A program made the translations under genes and the position numbers. A DNA stretch of 22,825 nucleotides from Bacteriovoracaceae bacterium UBA2394 (lineage in GTDB: Bacteria > Bdellovibrionota > UBA2394), in the NCBI GenBank assembly GCA_002343335.1, contig DDSI01000047.1, positions 3,017 to 25,841 on the forward strand, in the 5' to 3' direction. The notes under the pieces were generated by a model. That model made no database searches, was not told where the DNA came from, and was given only the letters and a program-made list of their open reading frames with translations. Shown one piece after another: positions 1-10,600 of this stretch; the first letter of the stretch is position 1; each line of letters opens with the position of its first letter.

Positions 1-1
1 C

Positions 2-397
2 ACTCTTGCCAAGCGCGCGGGTCAAAGGGGCGAAGTTCCCATCGGGGCTGTTCTTGTTCACGAGGGAAAAATTATCGCCAAAGCGTATAACAGAACCGAA
101 AGACGCCAATCGTTTCTTTGGCATGCTGAAATGGTGTGCTTTCAGAAGGCTTCAAAGCTTCTCGGAACCAAATACCTGACTGGCGCCGAACTCTACGTAA
201 CGCTTGAGCCTTGCTTGATGTGTCAAACGGCGGCCCGCCTGACCAGAGTGAAGACGATTCATTTTCTTTTACCATCTGGAAAATTTGGCGCGGATGGTCC
301 CGCGTATTCGAAAATTTCTCAGCAGTGTTATCCAGATTCTGAATTAACGCAGAATGCTAAGTCACTCCTTCAGGATTTCTTTAAAAAAAGACGTTAG
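2..397 (+). CDS. tadA: TadA-like tRNA adenosine deaminase, 5' end missing
   Basis: This is the 3' part of a zinc-dependent deaminase that is already open at the left edge, so the start codon lies outside the window. The visible protein starts LAKRAGQRGEVPIGAVLV, matching the first helix and strand of the TadA/cytidine deaminase fold. It has the catalytic HAE motif (near base 124) and the PCLMC zinc knuckle (near base 212). In the family these bind the zinc and supply the proton-shuttling Glu that converts A34 to inosine in the tRNA-Arg anticodon. The tail after the zinc knuckle is diverged: VKTIHFLLPSGKFGADGP replaces the usual VVYGA.D.K.GA-type segment, so a related nucleoside deaminase is possible. 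It ends in a lysine-rich helix, and 12 bp separate it from the next gene. Confidence 0.8.
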   Translation, partial: TLAKRAGQRGEVPIGAVLVHEGKIIAKAYNRTERRQSFLWHAEMVCFQKASKLLGTKYLTGAELYVTLEPCLMCQTAARLTRVKTIHFLLPSGKFGADGPAYSKISQQCYPDSELTQNAKSLLQDFFKKRR

Positions 398-409
398 TAT
401 GAAGAGGTC

Positions 410-1168
410 ATGCACGCTTCTAGAGTTCTCGCAATTTTATCTCTGTTGGGCACTTTTGCTCTTACCGGATGCGATCCTAAAAATGACAGCATCGCCGACG
501 ATGCCATTTTCTTTGTAAATTTCACGCAACAAACGGCGAGCATTCGTTTTCCACTCGTCCAGGAATATCAAGTGAAAGTGAACAAAGAAATTCCCTTTGG
601 AACGCTAGGATCGGTGAAAATTATTTGGAACGAAGAATTGCAGAAGAGTGAATTGATGGCTTCCCTTCGAGCAGACAAGGATGCGCTTACGAGCGAATGG
701 CCCTCCACACCGTTCTCCGCATTTCCCAATGGCTACCAATTGCCCCGTTCAATCCCATCAGGTCACGATCTCCAGCAATGGGTAATCGAACAAGAAGGCT
801 TGAAGATTGCGCTCATTTGGAAATTCGAATCGAAACTCATTGTGGGTGCCAAGATTTTAAGCTCTCAATTTGATTCCATTACAGAAGATCTCTACGCGAA
901 TCAGGAATTTTATGCGGCTAATGGAGACGTGGAAGCAACGATCACTTTTCTTGGCAAAGGGGAAGGTGAACTTGGAGGACTTTATTTTTTTGGGAACTTT
1001 GGCCAGTACCCCTTTGAAGCGACACGAATGCCTTTGGAAGTCGTTTGGAGAAGCACTGAAACAGCTCCGATGGAAGTCGAAATGTCATCGCGCTGGTGGA
1101 AATTTCCCAGCATTTCGCGAATTCTCACTCGATTTCAAAGTCAGTTGGAATCCTTCGAGCCTTACTGA
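410..1168 (+). CDS. Hypothetical lipoprotein
   Basis: This is a 252-residue protein of unknown function. The start ATG is preceded at close range by GAAGAGG (401-407). Residues 1-20 form a signal peptide ending in the lipobox LTGC, so Cys21 would be lipidated by Lgt and become the mature N-terminus. Asp follows the Cys; in enteric bacteria that residue favours inner-membrane retention, but the rule may not hold here. The mature part is a single soluble domain of about 230 residues with alternating hydrophobic and charged residues and many aromatics, looking beta-rich, with no motif I recognise. It probably shares a transcript with the deaminase gene 12 bp upstream. Its last 7 bases overlap the end of the convergent pseG-like gene. 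Confidence 0.8.
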   Translation: MHASRVLAILSLLGTFALTGCDPKNDSIADDAIFFVNFTQQTASIRFPLVQEYQVKVNKEIPFGTLGSVKIIWNEELQKSELMASLRADKDALTSEWPSTPFSAFPNGYQLPRSIPSGHDLQQWVIEQEGLKIALIWKFESKLIVGAKILSSQFDSITEDLYANQEFYAANGDVEATITFLGKGEGELGGLYFFGNFGQYPFEATRMPLEVVWRSTETAPMEVEMSSRWWKFPSISRILTRFQSQLESFEPY

Positions 1169-2187
1169 GACCTAATCGATAGAAACGCTCCGAGTCGACG
1201 TGCACCCTTGCCATCCACCAAATTTTTGGCATTGATTGCAAATTCTTCGCGTATTTTTGGAGATTGAAGAGCTTCGTTAAGCGTTCTTAGAAAATCCGTC
1301 TCTTCCAGCCGATGTGCAGGTGGAAGCGCCCACCCACATCGCAACCTCTCAATCGAAATGGCAATCGGCTCCTGATTGTCGACCGTGGGAAAGGCAATCA
1401 TGGGTGTCCCAAGGAATGCAACCTCCGTGCAAGTCGTTCCCGACGCAACAAGAATAAGGTCGGCCTCACTCATCAATTTTGCAATCTGGGGTGAACGTGA
1501 TTCCAAATTAAGGCGGGGTTTTAGCGGGCTATGGGCAATCGCCTCTTCCAACTCCTTTTGTTTTTCAAAAAGTGGTCCTGTTACGATCGTAGTCGGCGGA
1601 AGATTCGAAACCCTTTCGAGAAAGGGCAGAATCTTCAATCCCCAATGCTTCGGATCGCTGCCTCCCATCGTCACCAACATGCGATTTACTTGATCGTAGT
1701 TTCTCTGTTCGCGACGAAAGGAAAGAAAATCATTTCGAATAGGGGAATATTCAATGCCCACCGCAGAATTTTTCAACACCTGAGAAGCGTAGCGCGAGGG
1801 GTCCGTGCACCAACCGAAGCTGAGAACCCCATCTAGAGGCAAATTTTTCTTTTCTCCGAAGTCATCGACCGCAAATAGAGCGAGATTAGGATGAGAGTCT
1901 TTCAATCTCTGATAATAGTTTGGGGCCATTTGATAGGAATCGACGACTAACAGCTTTGCATCCGTCGATCGAATAAACTCTCCGGTCATTTGCGCATCGG
2001 TATCGGCAGCATTGTTCGAAAGAGTTTCAAAAAATTGGAAAGGTTTAGCCTCGGGAATCATTTGAGCGGGCTTCCGCTCCACGATGAAGGCCGCCTTCTC
2101 AGGACCCAATTGCAGCGCAATACTCAAGCAGCGCACAAAGTGGCCCATTCCCGTTGAAACTGCAAAATCGATTCGAAAGAGAATCAT
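1162..2187 (-). CDS. pseG: PseG-like UDP-sugar hydrolase / GT28-type glycosyltransferase fold
   Basis: This 341-residue protein resembles PseG, which in pseudaminic acid synthesis removes UDP from UDP-2,4-diacetamido-2,4,6-trideoxy-altropyranose. Visible landmarks are the N-terminal RIDFAVSTGMGHFVRC loop, with His16 in the place of the PseG catalytic His; VDSY near residue 82; VDDFGE; the interdomain strand MLVTMGGSDPKHWGLKIL; and the C-terminal nucleotide-binding stretch ASGTTCTEVAFLGTPMIAF. The start ATG follows AAAGAGGG. It lies 17 bp after the HIT gene and is probably co-transcribed with it. No other pse genes (B, C, F, H, I) are present in the window, so the substrate is open. The MurG-like GT-B fold alone would also fit a glycosyltransferase. 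The stop codon overlaps the end of the convergent lipoprotein gene. Confidence 0.72.
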   Translation of the reverse strand: MILFRIDFAVSTGMGHFVRCLSIALQLGPEKAAFIVERKPAQMIPEAKPFQFFETLSNNAADTDAQMTGEFIRSTDAKLLVVDSYQMAPNYYQRLKDSHPNLALFAVDDFGEKKNLPLDGVLSFGWCTDPSRYASQVLKNSAVGIEYSPIRNDFLSFRREQRNYDQVNRMLVTMGGSDPKHWGLKILPFLERVSNLPPTTIVTGPLFEKQKELEEAIAHSPLKPRLNLESRSPQIAKLMSEADLILVASGTTCTEVAFLGTPMIAFPTVDNQEPIAISIERLRCGWALPPAHRLEETDFLRTLNEALQSPKIREEFAINAKNLVDGKGARRLGAFLSIRSQ

Positions 2188-2204
2188 CCCTCTTTGACCC
2201 TCCC

Positions 2205-2588
2205 CTATCCCGCGATCTTCTTTTGAACAGATTGCAGCTCCCCTTCAGAGGTGGCCTGTCCAGCGGGCCAGGGAAAATCCATCATGGACCTGGTGGGAAT
2301 GAGATGGATGTGAGCATGGGGAACTTCGAAGCCCACGACCGCCATGCACACGCGTTTACATTCAATTTTTTGCTTTAGAAGGTCGGCCACCTTTTTGGCC
2401 GCCATTAAGAGCTTTTGGTAAGAAATATCATCCATAGAAAATAGAGGGTCGATTGCCTTTTTGGGAATGACGAGGGTATGGCCGGGGGCCAAGGGCCGAA
2501 TATCCAAAAACGCAAGATGATCGGCATCTTCCCAGACTTTGAAGCTTGGAATTTCGCCTTTTACGATCTTTTCAAAAATTGTCGTCAT
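2205..2588 (-). CDS. HIT family nucleotide-binding protein (HinT-like)
   Basis: This is a complete 127-residue histidine-triad protein. The HIT signature HAHIHLI has the three histidines at residues 91, 93 and 95; in the family the middle one, His93, is the nucleophile that attacks the alpha-phosphate of nucleotide phosphoramidates or dinucleotides. The N-terminus ([13 protein letters not shown], then [16 protein letters not shown]) matches HinT-type proteins over their usual length. The protein should be cytosolic. It is divergent from leuS, with about 61 bp between the two start codons. It is followed on the same strand by the pseG-like gene after 17 bp. The physiological substrate cannot be told from sequence. 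Confidence 0.9.
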   Translation of the reverse strand: MTTIFEKIVKGEIPSFKVWEDADHLAFLDIRPLAPGHTLVIPKKAIDPLFSMDDISYQKLLMAAKKVADLLKQKIECKRVCMAVVGFEVPHAHIHLIPTRSMMDFPWPAGQATSEGELQSVQKKIAG

Positions 2589-2649
2589 GTCTCAAGTTCA
2601 GTCGAAGAAGACGCTTCGAGCAATGATTTTACGATGGTACGCTCGTCCG

Positions 2650-5046
2650 ATGCATTACAACCCCGCCAGCATAGAACCGAAATGGCAGGCCCATTGGGAG
2701 AAGGCCAAAACATTTCGTACGAACTTCGATCCTTCTAAACCCAAGTACTACGTGCTTGATATGTTCCCCTACCCCTCAGGCGCGGGGCTCCACGTAGGGC
2801 ATCCCGAGGGTTACACCGCCACCGACATCGTTGCGAGATACAAGTTTGCGAAGGGCTTTAATGTTTTACATCCGATGGGCTTCGATGCCTTCGGCTTACC
2901 GGCTGAAAACTATGCGATCAAAACGGGAACCCATCCGCGTGTAACGACGGAAGCCAACATTCAAACTTTTCGACGACAATTAAAGACATTCGGCTTTGCT
3001 TACGATTGGGACCGCGAAGTCGATACGACCGATCCCAAATATTATCGCTGGACGCAGTGGCTCTTTATTCAACTTCATAAAAAGGGGCTCGCCTACATGG
3101 CCGACACGCCCGTGAATTGGTGTCCAGAATTGAAAGCCGTGCTCGCCAATGAAGAAGTTGTGGATGGAAAATCCGAAATTGGCGGACATCCGGTCGTTCG
3201 AAAAAACATGCGGCAGTGGATGCTTAAGATCACAGCCTATGCCGATCGATTGCTTGAAGATTTAGAAGGACTCGACTGGCCGGAGAACATTAAGGAGATG
3301 CAACGCCATTGGATTGGAAAATCCGAAGGTGCTGATATCGAATTTGATGTGAAAGGCCATGTGGGTCAGCGCATTAAAGTTTTCACGACCCGACCGGACA
3401 CGCTTTTTGGTTCCACCTTCGTGGTGCTTGCTCCTGAACATCCGCTTGTGGAAAAACTCACGACCTCGGATCGCAAAGTGGCGGTAACGGCGTATCGAGA
3501 AAAAGCGGCGGCCAAATCCGATTTAGATCGCACGGATCTAGCGAAGGATAAATCCGGTGAATTCATTGGAGCCTATGCGATACATCCTTTTACCAAAAAA
3601 GAGTTGCCGATCTGGATTGCGGATTATGTGCTAGCGCACTATGGCACGGGAGCGCTTATGTCGGTGCCCGCTCATGATGAAAGGGATTTTGAATTCGCGC
3701 AAAAATATAAGCTGCCGATTGTTAAAGTTTTGGAAGCAGAGGAACTCCCTTTCACTGAAGATGCGGCTCACATCAATTCCGAATTTATCAATGGCATGAA
3801 GATTGCGGATGCCAAAAAAAAGATTTGCGCAGAACTTGAGAAACTCGGCCTAGGCAAAGCCACCGTCACCTACAAGCTCCGCGATTGGATCTTTTCTCGG
3901 CAGCGTTATTGGGGAGAGCCCTTTCCGATCGTGCATTTTGAAGATGGAACTTATCGAGTGCTCGATGAGGATGAACTTCCCGTTTTACTTCCGAATGTGG
4001 AGAAGTATGAACCCAGTGGCACCGGAGAGAGCCCTCTCGCGACGATCACGGAGTGGGTAAATATTACAGATTCTAAAACGGGCAAGCCTGCCCGACGAGA
4101 GACGAACACAATGCCGCAGTGGGCGGGTTCCTGTTGGTATTACCTTCGCTATTTGGATCCTAAAAATGACAAAGCAGCATGGGGCAAAGAAATTGAAAAA
4201 TATTTTATGCCCGTCGATTTATATGTGGGAGGCGTGGAACACGCGGTGCTTCACCTTCTCTATGCGCGTTTCTGGCACAAAGTATTTTATGACCTTGGAA
4301 TTTTGAGTACGAAAGAGCCCTTTCAAAAATTGGTGAACCAAGGCCTTATTCTCGGCGAAGACGGCGAGAAAATGAGTAAGTCTCGTGGCAATGTGGTGAA
4401 CCCGGACGAGATCATTGCCAAGTATGGCGCCGATTCCTTTCGAATGTATGAGATGTTCATGGGACCGCTTGAAAAGGTGAAGCCTTGGTCGACATCGAAC
4501 ATTGACGGCGTGTATCGATTTTTAAATCGGGTGTGGCGCACATTCATTCATGAACCAAAAATCGCTCAGCGCGACATGAATGATGCAGAATTGAAAATGA
4601 TTCACCAGACCATCGATAAAGTTTCGAAAGACATCGAAGCGCTTTCCTTTAACACCGCGATCTCTCAGCTCATGATCTGTCACAATTTTATGAGCGAGCA
4701 GGCCGACATGGCAAAACCCATGGCGGAGCTCTTTTTGCAATTGCTTGCGCCATTTGCGCCGCATGCGTGTGAAGAGATGTGGGAACTGTTTGGGCACAAA
4801 CCCTCGGTGGCCCTTGTGCCGTGGCCGAAGGTGAACCCTCAGTACTTAATAGAGGACTCCATTGAATTTGCGATTCAGGTAAATGGAAAACTGCGCGGAA
4901 CGGTGAAGGCCGCACCCGACGCTCTGCAAGCCGACGTGCGAAAATTGGCCTTTGAAAATCCAAAGGTCGCGCCTTATCTTCAAACTGCCATCGTGAAAGA
5001 AATTTTTGTGCCGAAGAAACTCTATAATTTTGTGGTGAAGGGATGA
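2650..5046 (+). CDS. leuS: Leucyl-tRNA synthetase
   Basis: This class Ia synthetase charges tRNA-Leu with leucine. I chose ATG 2650 because [20 protein letters not shown] aligns with the usual bacterial LeuRS N-terminus; upstream in-frame ATGs at 2539, 2587 and 2623 would add residues the family lacks and partly overlap the HIT gene. No strong Shine-Dalgarno sequence is visible before any of them. The resulting 798 residues show the HIGH motif as HVGH (48-51) and KMSKS at 574-578. The CP1 editing domain has the threonine-rich [10 protein letters not shown] and the [12 protein letters not shown] segment with the conserved Asp pair. [15 protein letters not shown] returns to the catalytic core, and the C-terminal domain includes [10 protein letters not shown]. 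Its stop overlaps the hemB start (ATGA). Confidence 0.97.
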   Translation: MHYNPASIEPKWQAHWEKAKTFRTNFDPSKPKYYVLDMFPYPSGAGLHVGHPEGYTATDIVARYKFAKGFNVLHPMGFDAFGLPAENYAIKTGTHPRVTTEANIQTFRRQLKTFGFAYDWDREVDTTDPKYYRWTQWLFIQLHKKGLAYMADTPVNWCPELKAVLANEEVVDGKSEIGGHPVVRKNMRQWMLKITAYADRLLEDLEGLDWPENIKEMQRHWIGKSEGADIEFDVKGHVGQRIKVFTTRPDTLFGSTFVVLAPEHPLVEKLTTSDRKVAVTAYREKAAAKSDLDRTDLAKDKSGEFIGAYAIHPFTKKELPIWIADYVLAHYGTGALMSVPAHDERDFEFAQKYKLPIVKVLEAEELPFTEDAAHINSEFINGMKIADAKKKICAELEKLGLGKATVTYKLRDWIFSRQRYWGEPFPIVHFEDGTYRVLDEDELPVLLPNVEKYEPSGTGESPLATITEWVNITDSKTGKPARRETNTMPQWAGSCWYYLRYLDPKNDKAAWGKEIEKYFMPVDLYVGGVEHAVLHLLYARFWHKVFYDLGILSTKEPFQKLVNQGLILGEDGEKMSKSRGNVVNPDEIIAKYGADSFRMYEMFMGPLEKVKPWSTSNIDGVYRFLNRVWRTFIHEPKIAQRDMNDAELKMIHQTIDKVSKDIEALSFNTAISQLMICHNFMSEQADMAKPMAELFLQLLAPFAPHACEEMWELFGHKPSVALVPWPKVNPQYLIEDSIEFAIQVNGKLRGTVKAAPDALQADVRKLAFENPKVAPYLQTAIVKEIFVPKKLYNFVVKG

Positions 5047-6011
5047 AGTTGAAAGAGCGTCCGCGCCGACTTCGTGCTTCGCAAACCATTCGCGATATGG
5101 TGAGCGAAACCGATTTGCTACCGAAGCACCTGGGCTATCCTCTTTTTATTGCGGAGGGAAAAGGAGTGGATTCTCGTCACGCGCAAGTTCCCGGCATTCG
5201 AACACTCTCTGTGGATAAATTGGCCCCATGCCTGAAAGAAGATGTGACCTCGAAGGGAATTCCACTCGTCGTTTTGTTTGGCGTTACTTCGAAAAAAGAT
5301 GCGAAGGGCTCAGAAGCCTTGAACGCCGACGGTGCTGTGGTACGCGCGATTAAAGAAATTCGCAATATCGCGCCGGATGTGGTCGTAGCCACGGATATCG
5401 CACTCGATCCCTACACCGATCATGGGCACGACGGACTTTTTGAAAAAAATAAAATCTTAAACGATGCCACGGTGGAAGTGCTTTGCCAGATGAGCGCACT
5501 TCATGCCAAAGCGGGAGCGCAAATGGTTGCCCCGTCTGACATGATGGATGGACGAATTCAAGCGATTCGAAAGGCATTGGATGTCGATAGTGCAGAAGAA
5601 GTGGCGATTCTCGCTTACACGGCAAAATATGCGTCTGCGCTTTACGGCCCCTTCCGTGAGACGCTCGCTGCACAAGTGCAGGGGGATAAAAAGACTTATC
5701 AAATGAATCCTACCAATCGCCGCGAGGCCCTTCGTGAGCTAGAAATCGATGTGCGTGAAGGCGCAGACATTGTCATGGTGAAACCGGCTTCCTGGTATTT
5801 GGACGTGATCGCGGATTTCAAAGCGAAGGCTGCTGTACCCGTCGCCGCCTATCAAGTGAGCGGTGAGTGCGCGATGATTGAACTTGGCGCGAAGAACGGT
5901 CTCTTTGACCGCACTCGAGCCATGCAGGAATCCGCCGTCTCGATTCGCCGAGCGGGTGCTGATCTCATCGTCACTTACTTTGCCCCCGAACTTGCCGCAC
6001 TTTCTCTTTAG
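5043..6011 (+). CDS. hemB: Delta-aminolevulinic acid dehydratase (porphobilinogen synthase)
   Basis: The enzyme joins two 5-aminolevulinate molecules to porphobilinogen, the first common step of tetrapyrrole synthesis. The 322 residues are the normal length. The two Schiff-base lysines are Lys195 (in AYTAKYAS) and Lys247 (in MVKPAS). APSDMMDGR (163-171) and [16 protein letters not shown] are classic family blocks. At the active-site metal position the sequence is [14 protein letters not shown] (118-131): Ala120, Asp122 and Asp130 stand where zinc-type enzymes have cysteines, so this is the cysteine-free, magnesium-responsive type known from Pseudomonas. The start ATG overlaps the leuS stop as ATGA, implying translational coupling. 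The RPRRLRAS start fits the family N-terminus. Confidence 0.97.
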   Translation: MKLKERPRRLRASQTIRDMVSETDLLPKHLGYPLFIAEGKGVDSRHAQVPGIRTLSVDKLAPCLKEDVTSKGIPLVVLFGVTSKKDAKGSEALNADGAVVRAIKEIRNIAPDVVVATDIALDPYTDHGHDGLFEKNKILNDATVEVLCQMSALHAKAGAQMVAPSDMMDGRIQAIRKALDVDSAEEVAILAYTAKYASALYGPFRETLAAQVQGDKKTYQMNPTNRREALRELEIDVREGADIVMVKPASWYLDVIADFKAKAAVPVAAYQVSGECAMIELGAKNGLFDRTRAMQESAVSIRRAGADLIVTYFAPELAALSL

Positions 6012-6122
6012 GTTGTGGCGATTTTGCCTGAGCGGTTTCCACGCGATTTGAAATCCTAAAGCATCTTGAGCGTTTACAGCGTCGGTAACCGGTCCACTTA
6101 TTGCTTAATATAAGGATGGCTT

Positions 6123-7550
6123 ATGCGGTTTTCGAGGACGGTCTGTATGTCGAAACCGCTGTTTTTAATTCTCCCCACTTTATTTCTCATGTCGTGCCAG
6201 ATGGAGACGATCTCCCCGAAGAGCGAGGATCCCATCGTCGAAGATGAGCCGGACTCCGCCGAGCCTACGGTAGAAGCATCACAAACTCCGCTACCGGCGA
6301 CACCCCCGCCGGTTACCAATCCTCCAACTACGACTCCGATCGTCGGTGTGGTCTTGAAACCTGACGATAACCTCGCGGAAATTGTGGCATCGAAAGCAGA
6401 AGGCACGACCTTCATCTTGAAAGCGGGCACGCACAAAAATCAGATGATCATTCCTAAGAAAGGTCAGATTTTTATCGGCGAGAAAGATTCATCTGGAAAG
6501 TTGATCACCATTTTAAGTGGCGAAAATTCCACCCGCTATGCCTTCGCGGGTTCTGCCAGCAAAGTGACTATTAGAAATTTGATTGTCGAAAAATATGCCG
6601 ATCCCGCTCAGCACGGAGCGATCGGCGCGCACAATCAATCCGGAAATCCCATAACTCCCGCCGTAGAGTGGATCGTGGAAGGAAATGAAGTGCGCTACAA
6701 TGCGGGCGGGGGCATTCGCGTTGGTCCGCGATCTATTGTGCGGGGAAATTCCGTGCATCACAATTTGCAGATTGGAGTGACTGGCTACGGAGCCGATCTT
6801 CTGATCGAACGAAATGAAATCGCGTACAACAACTACACGCATTCCTACTCCGCAGGATGGGAAGCCGGCGGCACGAAGTTCTGGGAAACCACCAATGCGA
6901 AATTGAGATGCAATTACGTCCATCACAATATTGGGCCCGGCCTGTGGGCGGACAATGACAATGTCGGCACTCTCTACGAGGGAAACATTGTCACTGACAA
7001 TGACGAGATGGGAATTTTTCACGAGATCAGTTACGCCGCAGTCATTCGAAATAACATCGTGAAGCGAAATGGAAAGGGAATATATGCCGGCTGGGATTGG
7101 AAATCCTGGCTCTATGGTTCCAATATTTTGATTTCAAGTTCAGAGAGCGCCGAGATTTACAAAAATATTGTGGAAGTCGGAGATTTTGGAAATGGAATCG
7201 GTGTGCTTCAACAATCGCGGGGGAGCGGCGCCTTCGGACCGCACCTCACCAAGAACAATGACGTTCACCACAATCGCATCACCTTTCGAAATTCGAGCGG
7301 TCGCAACGGCGTCGTTCAAGACTGGAATGGCAGCGTCGTTTTTACGAGCAACAAGTTCAATTGGAATGCTTATCATGTCGCAAACTTGAATCAGGCTCAC
7401 TTCGATTGGAACAATACCCAGATGAAATTCTCCTCCTTACAAACCGCTGGTCAGGAGAAGAATGGAACGATCGATAGCGTGATCACTCTAGATAAGACAA
7501 CCGAAGCAGTCCCGGCGAACTGCCCCAATCCCTTGCCAGATCTATTTTAA
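6123..7550 (+). CDS. Surface lipoprotein with right-handed parallel beta-helix (PbH1 repeats)
   Basis: This is a 475-residue lipoprotein. A signal peptide ends in LMSC with Cys25 as the lipidation site and Gln at +2, which in enterics suggests the outer membrane. An acidic and then Pro/Thr-rich tether (about residues 30-75) follows, typical of exposed lipoproteins. From about residue 80 the protein is a series of short repeats with regularly spaced Asn and branched residues (IVEGNEVRYNAGGGI, IVRGNSVHHNLQIGV, LLIERNEIAYNN and others), the signature of a pectate-lyase-type beta-helix. The fold is common in polysaccharide lyases, epimerases and adhesins; I see no catalytic set that identifies a substrate. 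The ATG at 6123 has AAGGA at the right distance; Met9 is a possible later start. It ends inside the left arm of an inverted repeat. Confidence 0.82.
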   Translation: MRFSRTVCMSKPLFLILPTLFLMSCQMETISPKSEDPIVEDEPDSAEPTVEASQTPLPATPPPVTNPPTTTPIVGVVLKPDDNLAEIVASKAEGTTFILKAGTHKNQMIIPKKGQIFIGEKDSSGKLITILSGENSTRYAFAGSASKVTIRNLIVEKYADPAQHGAIGAHNQSGNPITPAVEWIVEGNEVRYNAGGGIRVGPRSIVRGNSVHHNLQIGVTGYGADLLIERNEIAYNNYTHSYSAGWEAGGTKFWETTNAKLRCNYVHHNIGPGLWADNDNVGTLYEGNIVTDNDEMGIFHEISYAAVIRNNIVKRNGKGIYAGWDWKSWLYGSNILISSSESAEIYKNIVEVGDFGNGIGVLQQSRGSGAFGPHLTKNNDVHHNRITFRNSSGRNGVVQDWNGSVVFTSNKFNWNAYHVANLNQAHFDWNNTQMKFSSLQTAGQEKNGTIDSVITLDKTTEAVPANCPNPLPDLF

Positions 7551-7604
7551 ATTGGGGACAGTATACTTAAATCGATTCTGAATTAAGTATACTGTCCCCA
7601 ATTT
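7549..7604. repeat. 22-bp perfect inverted repeat, REP-like
   Basis: The arms at 7549-7570 and 7583-7604 are exact reverse complements (core ATTGGGGACAGTATACTTAA) around a 12-base loop. The left arm begins inside the stop codon of the beta-helix lipoprotein gene, and the right arm ends 23 bp before the GTG of the RND gene. There is no run of T after the right arm, so it is not a canonical intrinsic terminator, although the stem could still fold in RNA. The GGGGACAG core recalls repeats associated with REP-associated tyrosine transposases (Y1 type), from memory only. I noticed no second copy in the window. Confidence 0.85.
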
Positions 7605-7627
7605 GCGGGATTAGACTCGATTTTACT

Positions 7628-10600
7628 GTGAGTCTCGCTGAATTATCCGTAAAACGTCCTATTTTTATCACCTGTATCGCCCTCATCGTTATCGTTCTTG
7701 GAACGATGTCCTTCCTGAGATTGGGTGTAGATTTATTTCCAAACGTCACCTTCCCGGTGGTGGTGGTTACGACACCGTATCCCGGCGCCGGCGTCAGCGA
7801 AGTAGAGAATCTAGTTTCTCGAATTGTCGAAGAAGAAATGAGCACGATCTCCGGCGTGAAGAATCTGACCTCTGTGAACAAAGAAGGCGTGAGCACGGTC
7901 GTTGCGGAATTCACACTCGAGACCGATGTGAAATATGCGGAGCAACAGGTGCGCGATCGCGTATCGAATGCAAAGCCTCGACTGCCCGATGATATCAAAG
8001 AGCCTGTCATTCAACGAGTGGACCCAGCTGATCAACCGGTGGCGATTTTGGCCGTCGCGTCCGATCTTCCACCTGCAGAACTCTATGATCTCGCAAATGA
8101 TACTTTAAAGCCCAAGTTCGAACAGATCAGCCAAGTGGGCTTGGTGCAAATCGTCGGCGGGCGCAAACGTGAAGTGCGAGTCGAGCTCGATCGGAAAGCG
8201 TTGAAGTCCTATGAACTTTCAGTGAATGGAATCGCTCAGAGAATCGCCAGCTCGGGGCAAAATATTCCCGCGGGGAAAGTGGAAGACGCCAAAAATGAGG
8301 TCGTCTTTCGAACACTCGGTGAATTTACCTCGATCCAAGATATTGAAGGCTCACTCGTGAATTTCTTCGGTAATGATGTGCCAGTCACTCTCGGCCAAGT
8401 GGGGAAGGTCACGGACACCTTGGAAGACGAAAAATCTAGGGTGTTCAACAATGGAAGAAAATCCATCTTCCTCATGGTGTTCCGTCAGAGCGGTGCCAAC
8501 ACGGTCGCAGTAGTCAATGGCGTGCAGAAGCAAATTGAGAAAATGAATTCGGAATTCAAACTCACCAAAACGGATGCGGAAATCATGATGGTCCGCGACG
8601 GAGCGAAAGCCATTCGCGCCAACGTGGCCGATGTGGAAGAATCCATTATTCTAGGGATTATTCTGACTATCATCGTCGTGTTTTTCTTTCTGGGAAGCGC
8701 GCGCTCGACTCTTATCACTGGATTGGCGCTGCCCTATTCTCTCATCGGCGCCTGCGTGCTCATGCATCTTGCGGGCTTCAGCATTAACTTGATGACCCTC
8801 CTCGCGCTCTCTTTGGCCGTGGGACTCGTCATCGATGATGCGATCGTAGTTCGAGAGAATATCTTTCGTTATATCGAAATGGGAAAGAATGCCTTCCAAG
8901 CAGCGCTCCAAGGAACCAAGGAAGTAAGCTTGCCCGTCATCGCCACGACGCTCACTGTGCTCTCCGTGTTCGGCCCGATCGCATTTTTAGACGGGGTCGT
9001 TGGTCAATTCTTCAGAGAATTTGGACTTACCGTTTGCTTTGCGATGATCATCAGCTTGTTCGACGCCTTTACGATGGCACCCATGCTCTCCGCTTACTAC
9101 GCAGGCGCGATGCACGGGGACGGAAAATCTTGGTGGTCTCGCACGGAAAAGCGTCTCACGGAACCTTTCAATCGATTTCAAAATGGCCTCGCGAATTTTT
9201 ATGAGCGCGTGCTGCGCAAAATTATCATGCCCCACCCACTGCTTTCTTTGGGTGCTGGCCTCCTCTTTATTTTGGGCTCGTTCGTGGCGCTTCATTTTAC
9301 GTCGAAAACATTTTTGCCTGCTCAGGATTTTGGTGAGTTCTCTGTGGAATTAGACTTACGCGCAGGCACGAGTTTGCCCGCAATGTATGCCGTCGCCGAA
9401 AAAGTGGATGGAATCATTCGTAGCAACCCCGAAGTGGAGAGCTCGGTCATGCTGGTAGGGAATTCTGAAGGGGAAGCCAACGTCACGCGCTACTTCGTCA
9501 ATCTGGTTCCCTCGAAGCAACGAAAGATGAATACCTCTCAATTTAAGGATAATATTCGAGAGCAATTGAAAGAGTATTCTTACGCCAATCCGCGGGTGAA
9601 GGACATCGACGGCGTCGGAGGAGGACTTCGACCCTTCAACGTAAATATCGTCGGCCCCAATTTGGAAGAAGTAGAAACCTATGCAAAAAAAATCTTTGAA
9701 AAATTAAAGCACAACGTGGCGTTGAAAGATCCAGACATCAGCTATCGCCCCGGAAAACCGGAGCTGCAAGTCGTTCTCGATAAACGAAAGGCTGAACAAC
9801 TTGGGGTTTCAAGTGTAACGGTGGGTCAGGAATTGCGCGCTCAAATTGAAGGCGTGGTTCCCGCTAAATATCGCAAGGAAGGAAAGGAATATGATATTCG
9901 CCTTCGACTTAAAGATGATCAGCGCAATTTGAAAGACGGTTTCAAAGATACATACGTGCCCAACATCAATCAGACGCTCGTGCGCTTGAGCTCCGTGGCG
10001 AACGCCAAGGATAACGAAGGCCCCGCCACGATTCGACGCCAGGATCGGGCCCGCTATGTGCAAATTTCCGCGGATATCGCTCCGGCGGGTCCTGGAATTG
10101 GCGGCGTGATCGCTGAAATCAATCAAATGGTTTCGCCGACCGGAGAATTCCCGCTGCCTCCAGGGATGAGCTATCGCTATCAAGGCCAAGCGGAGAATTT
10201 TGAAGAACTTCGAGTGAACATGCTCATGGCCGCAGTGCTTGGAATTTTATTTATCTTCCTCGTGCTCTCGTCACTCTATGAATCATTCATCACACCTTTT
10301 GCGTTGATGCTCGTCATTCCCGCCTGTTGTGGAGCCTTCTACGCGCTTTGCATCACCGGAAAGTCTCTGGATATTTTTTCGATGATCGGATGCATCATGT
10401 TGCTCGGAGTGGCCATGAAGAATTCCATTCTGCTCGTGGATTACGGCTCGGAGCTCATGCGAAAGGGCGTGGATCGAACCGAGGCAATGATTCAAGCGGG
10501 GAAAGTGCGATTACGCCCCATCTTGATGACGACCTTTGCGTTGATTGCAGGGATGTTTCCGATTGCACTCGGATTAAATGAAGCCTCCAGACAACGCACG

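Noticed and set aside
2602..2619. Small inverted repeat TCGAAG/CTTCGA between the HIT gene and leuS
   Set aside because: Six-bp arms are short enough to occur by chance, and no promoter can be tied to them.
2539..2649. Upstream in-frame ATGs for leuS (2539, 2587, 2623)
   Set aside because: They add residues not found in LeuRS and overlap or abut the divergent HIT gene; the family N-terminus begins at 2650.
6012..6122. Promoter or terminator between hemB and the beta-helix lipoprotein
   Set aside because: TAATAT at 6106-6111 is too near the start codon and has no -35 partner, and no stem followed by T-run is visible.
9809..10189. 126-codon open frame antisense to the RND gene
   Set aside because: It has no recognisable protein features and lies entirely within a strong, well-conserved gene on the other strand.
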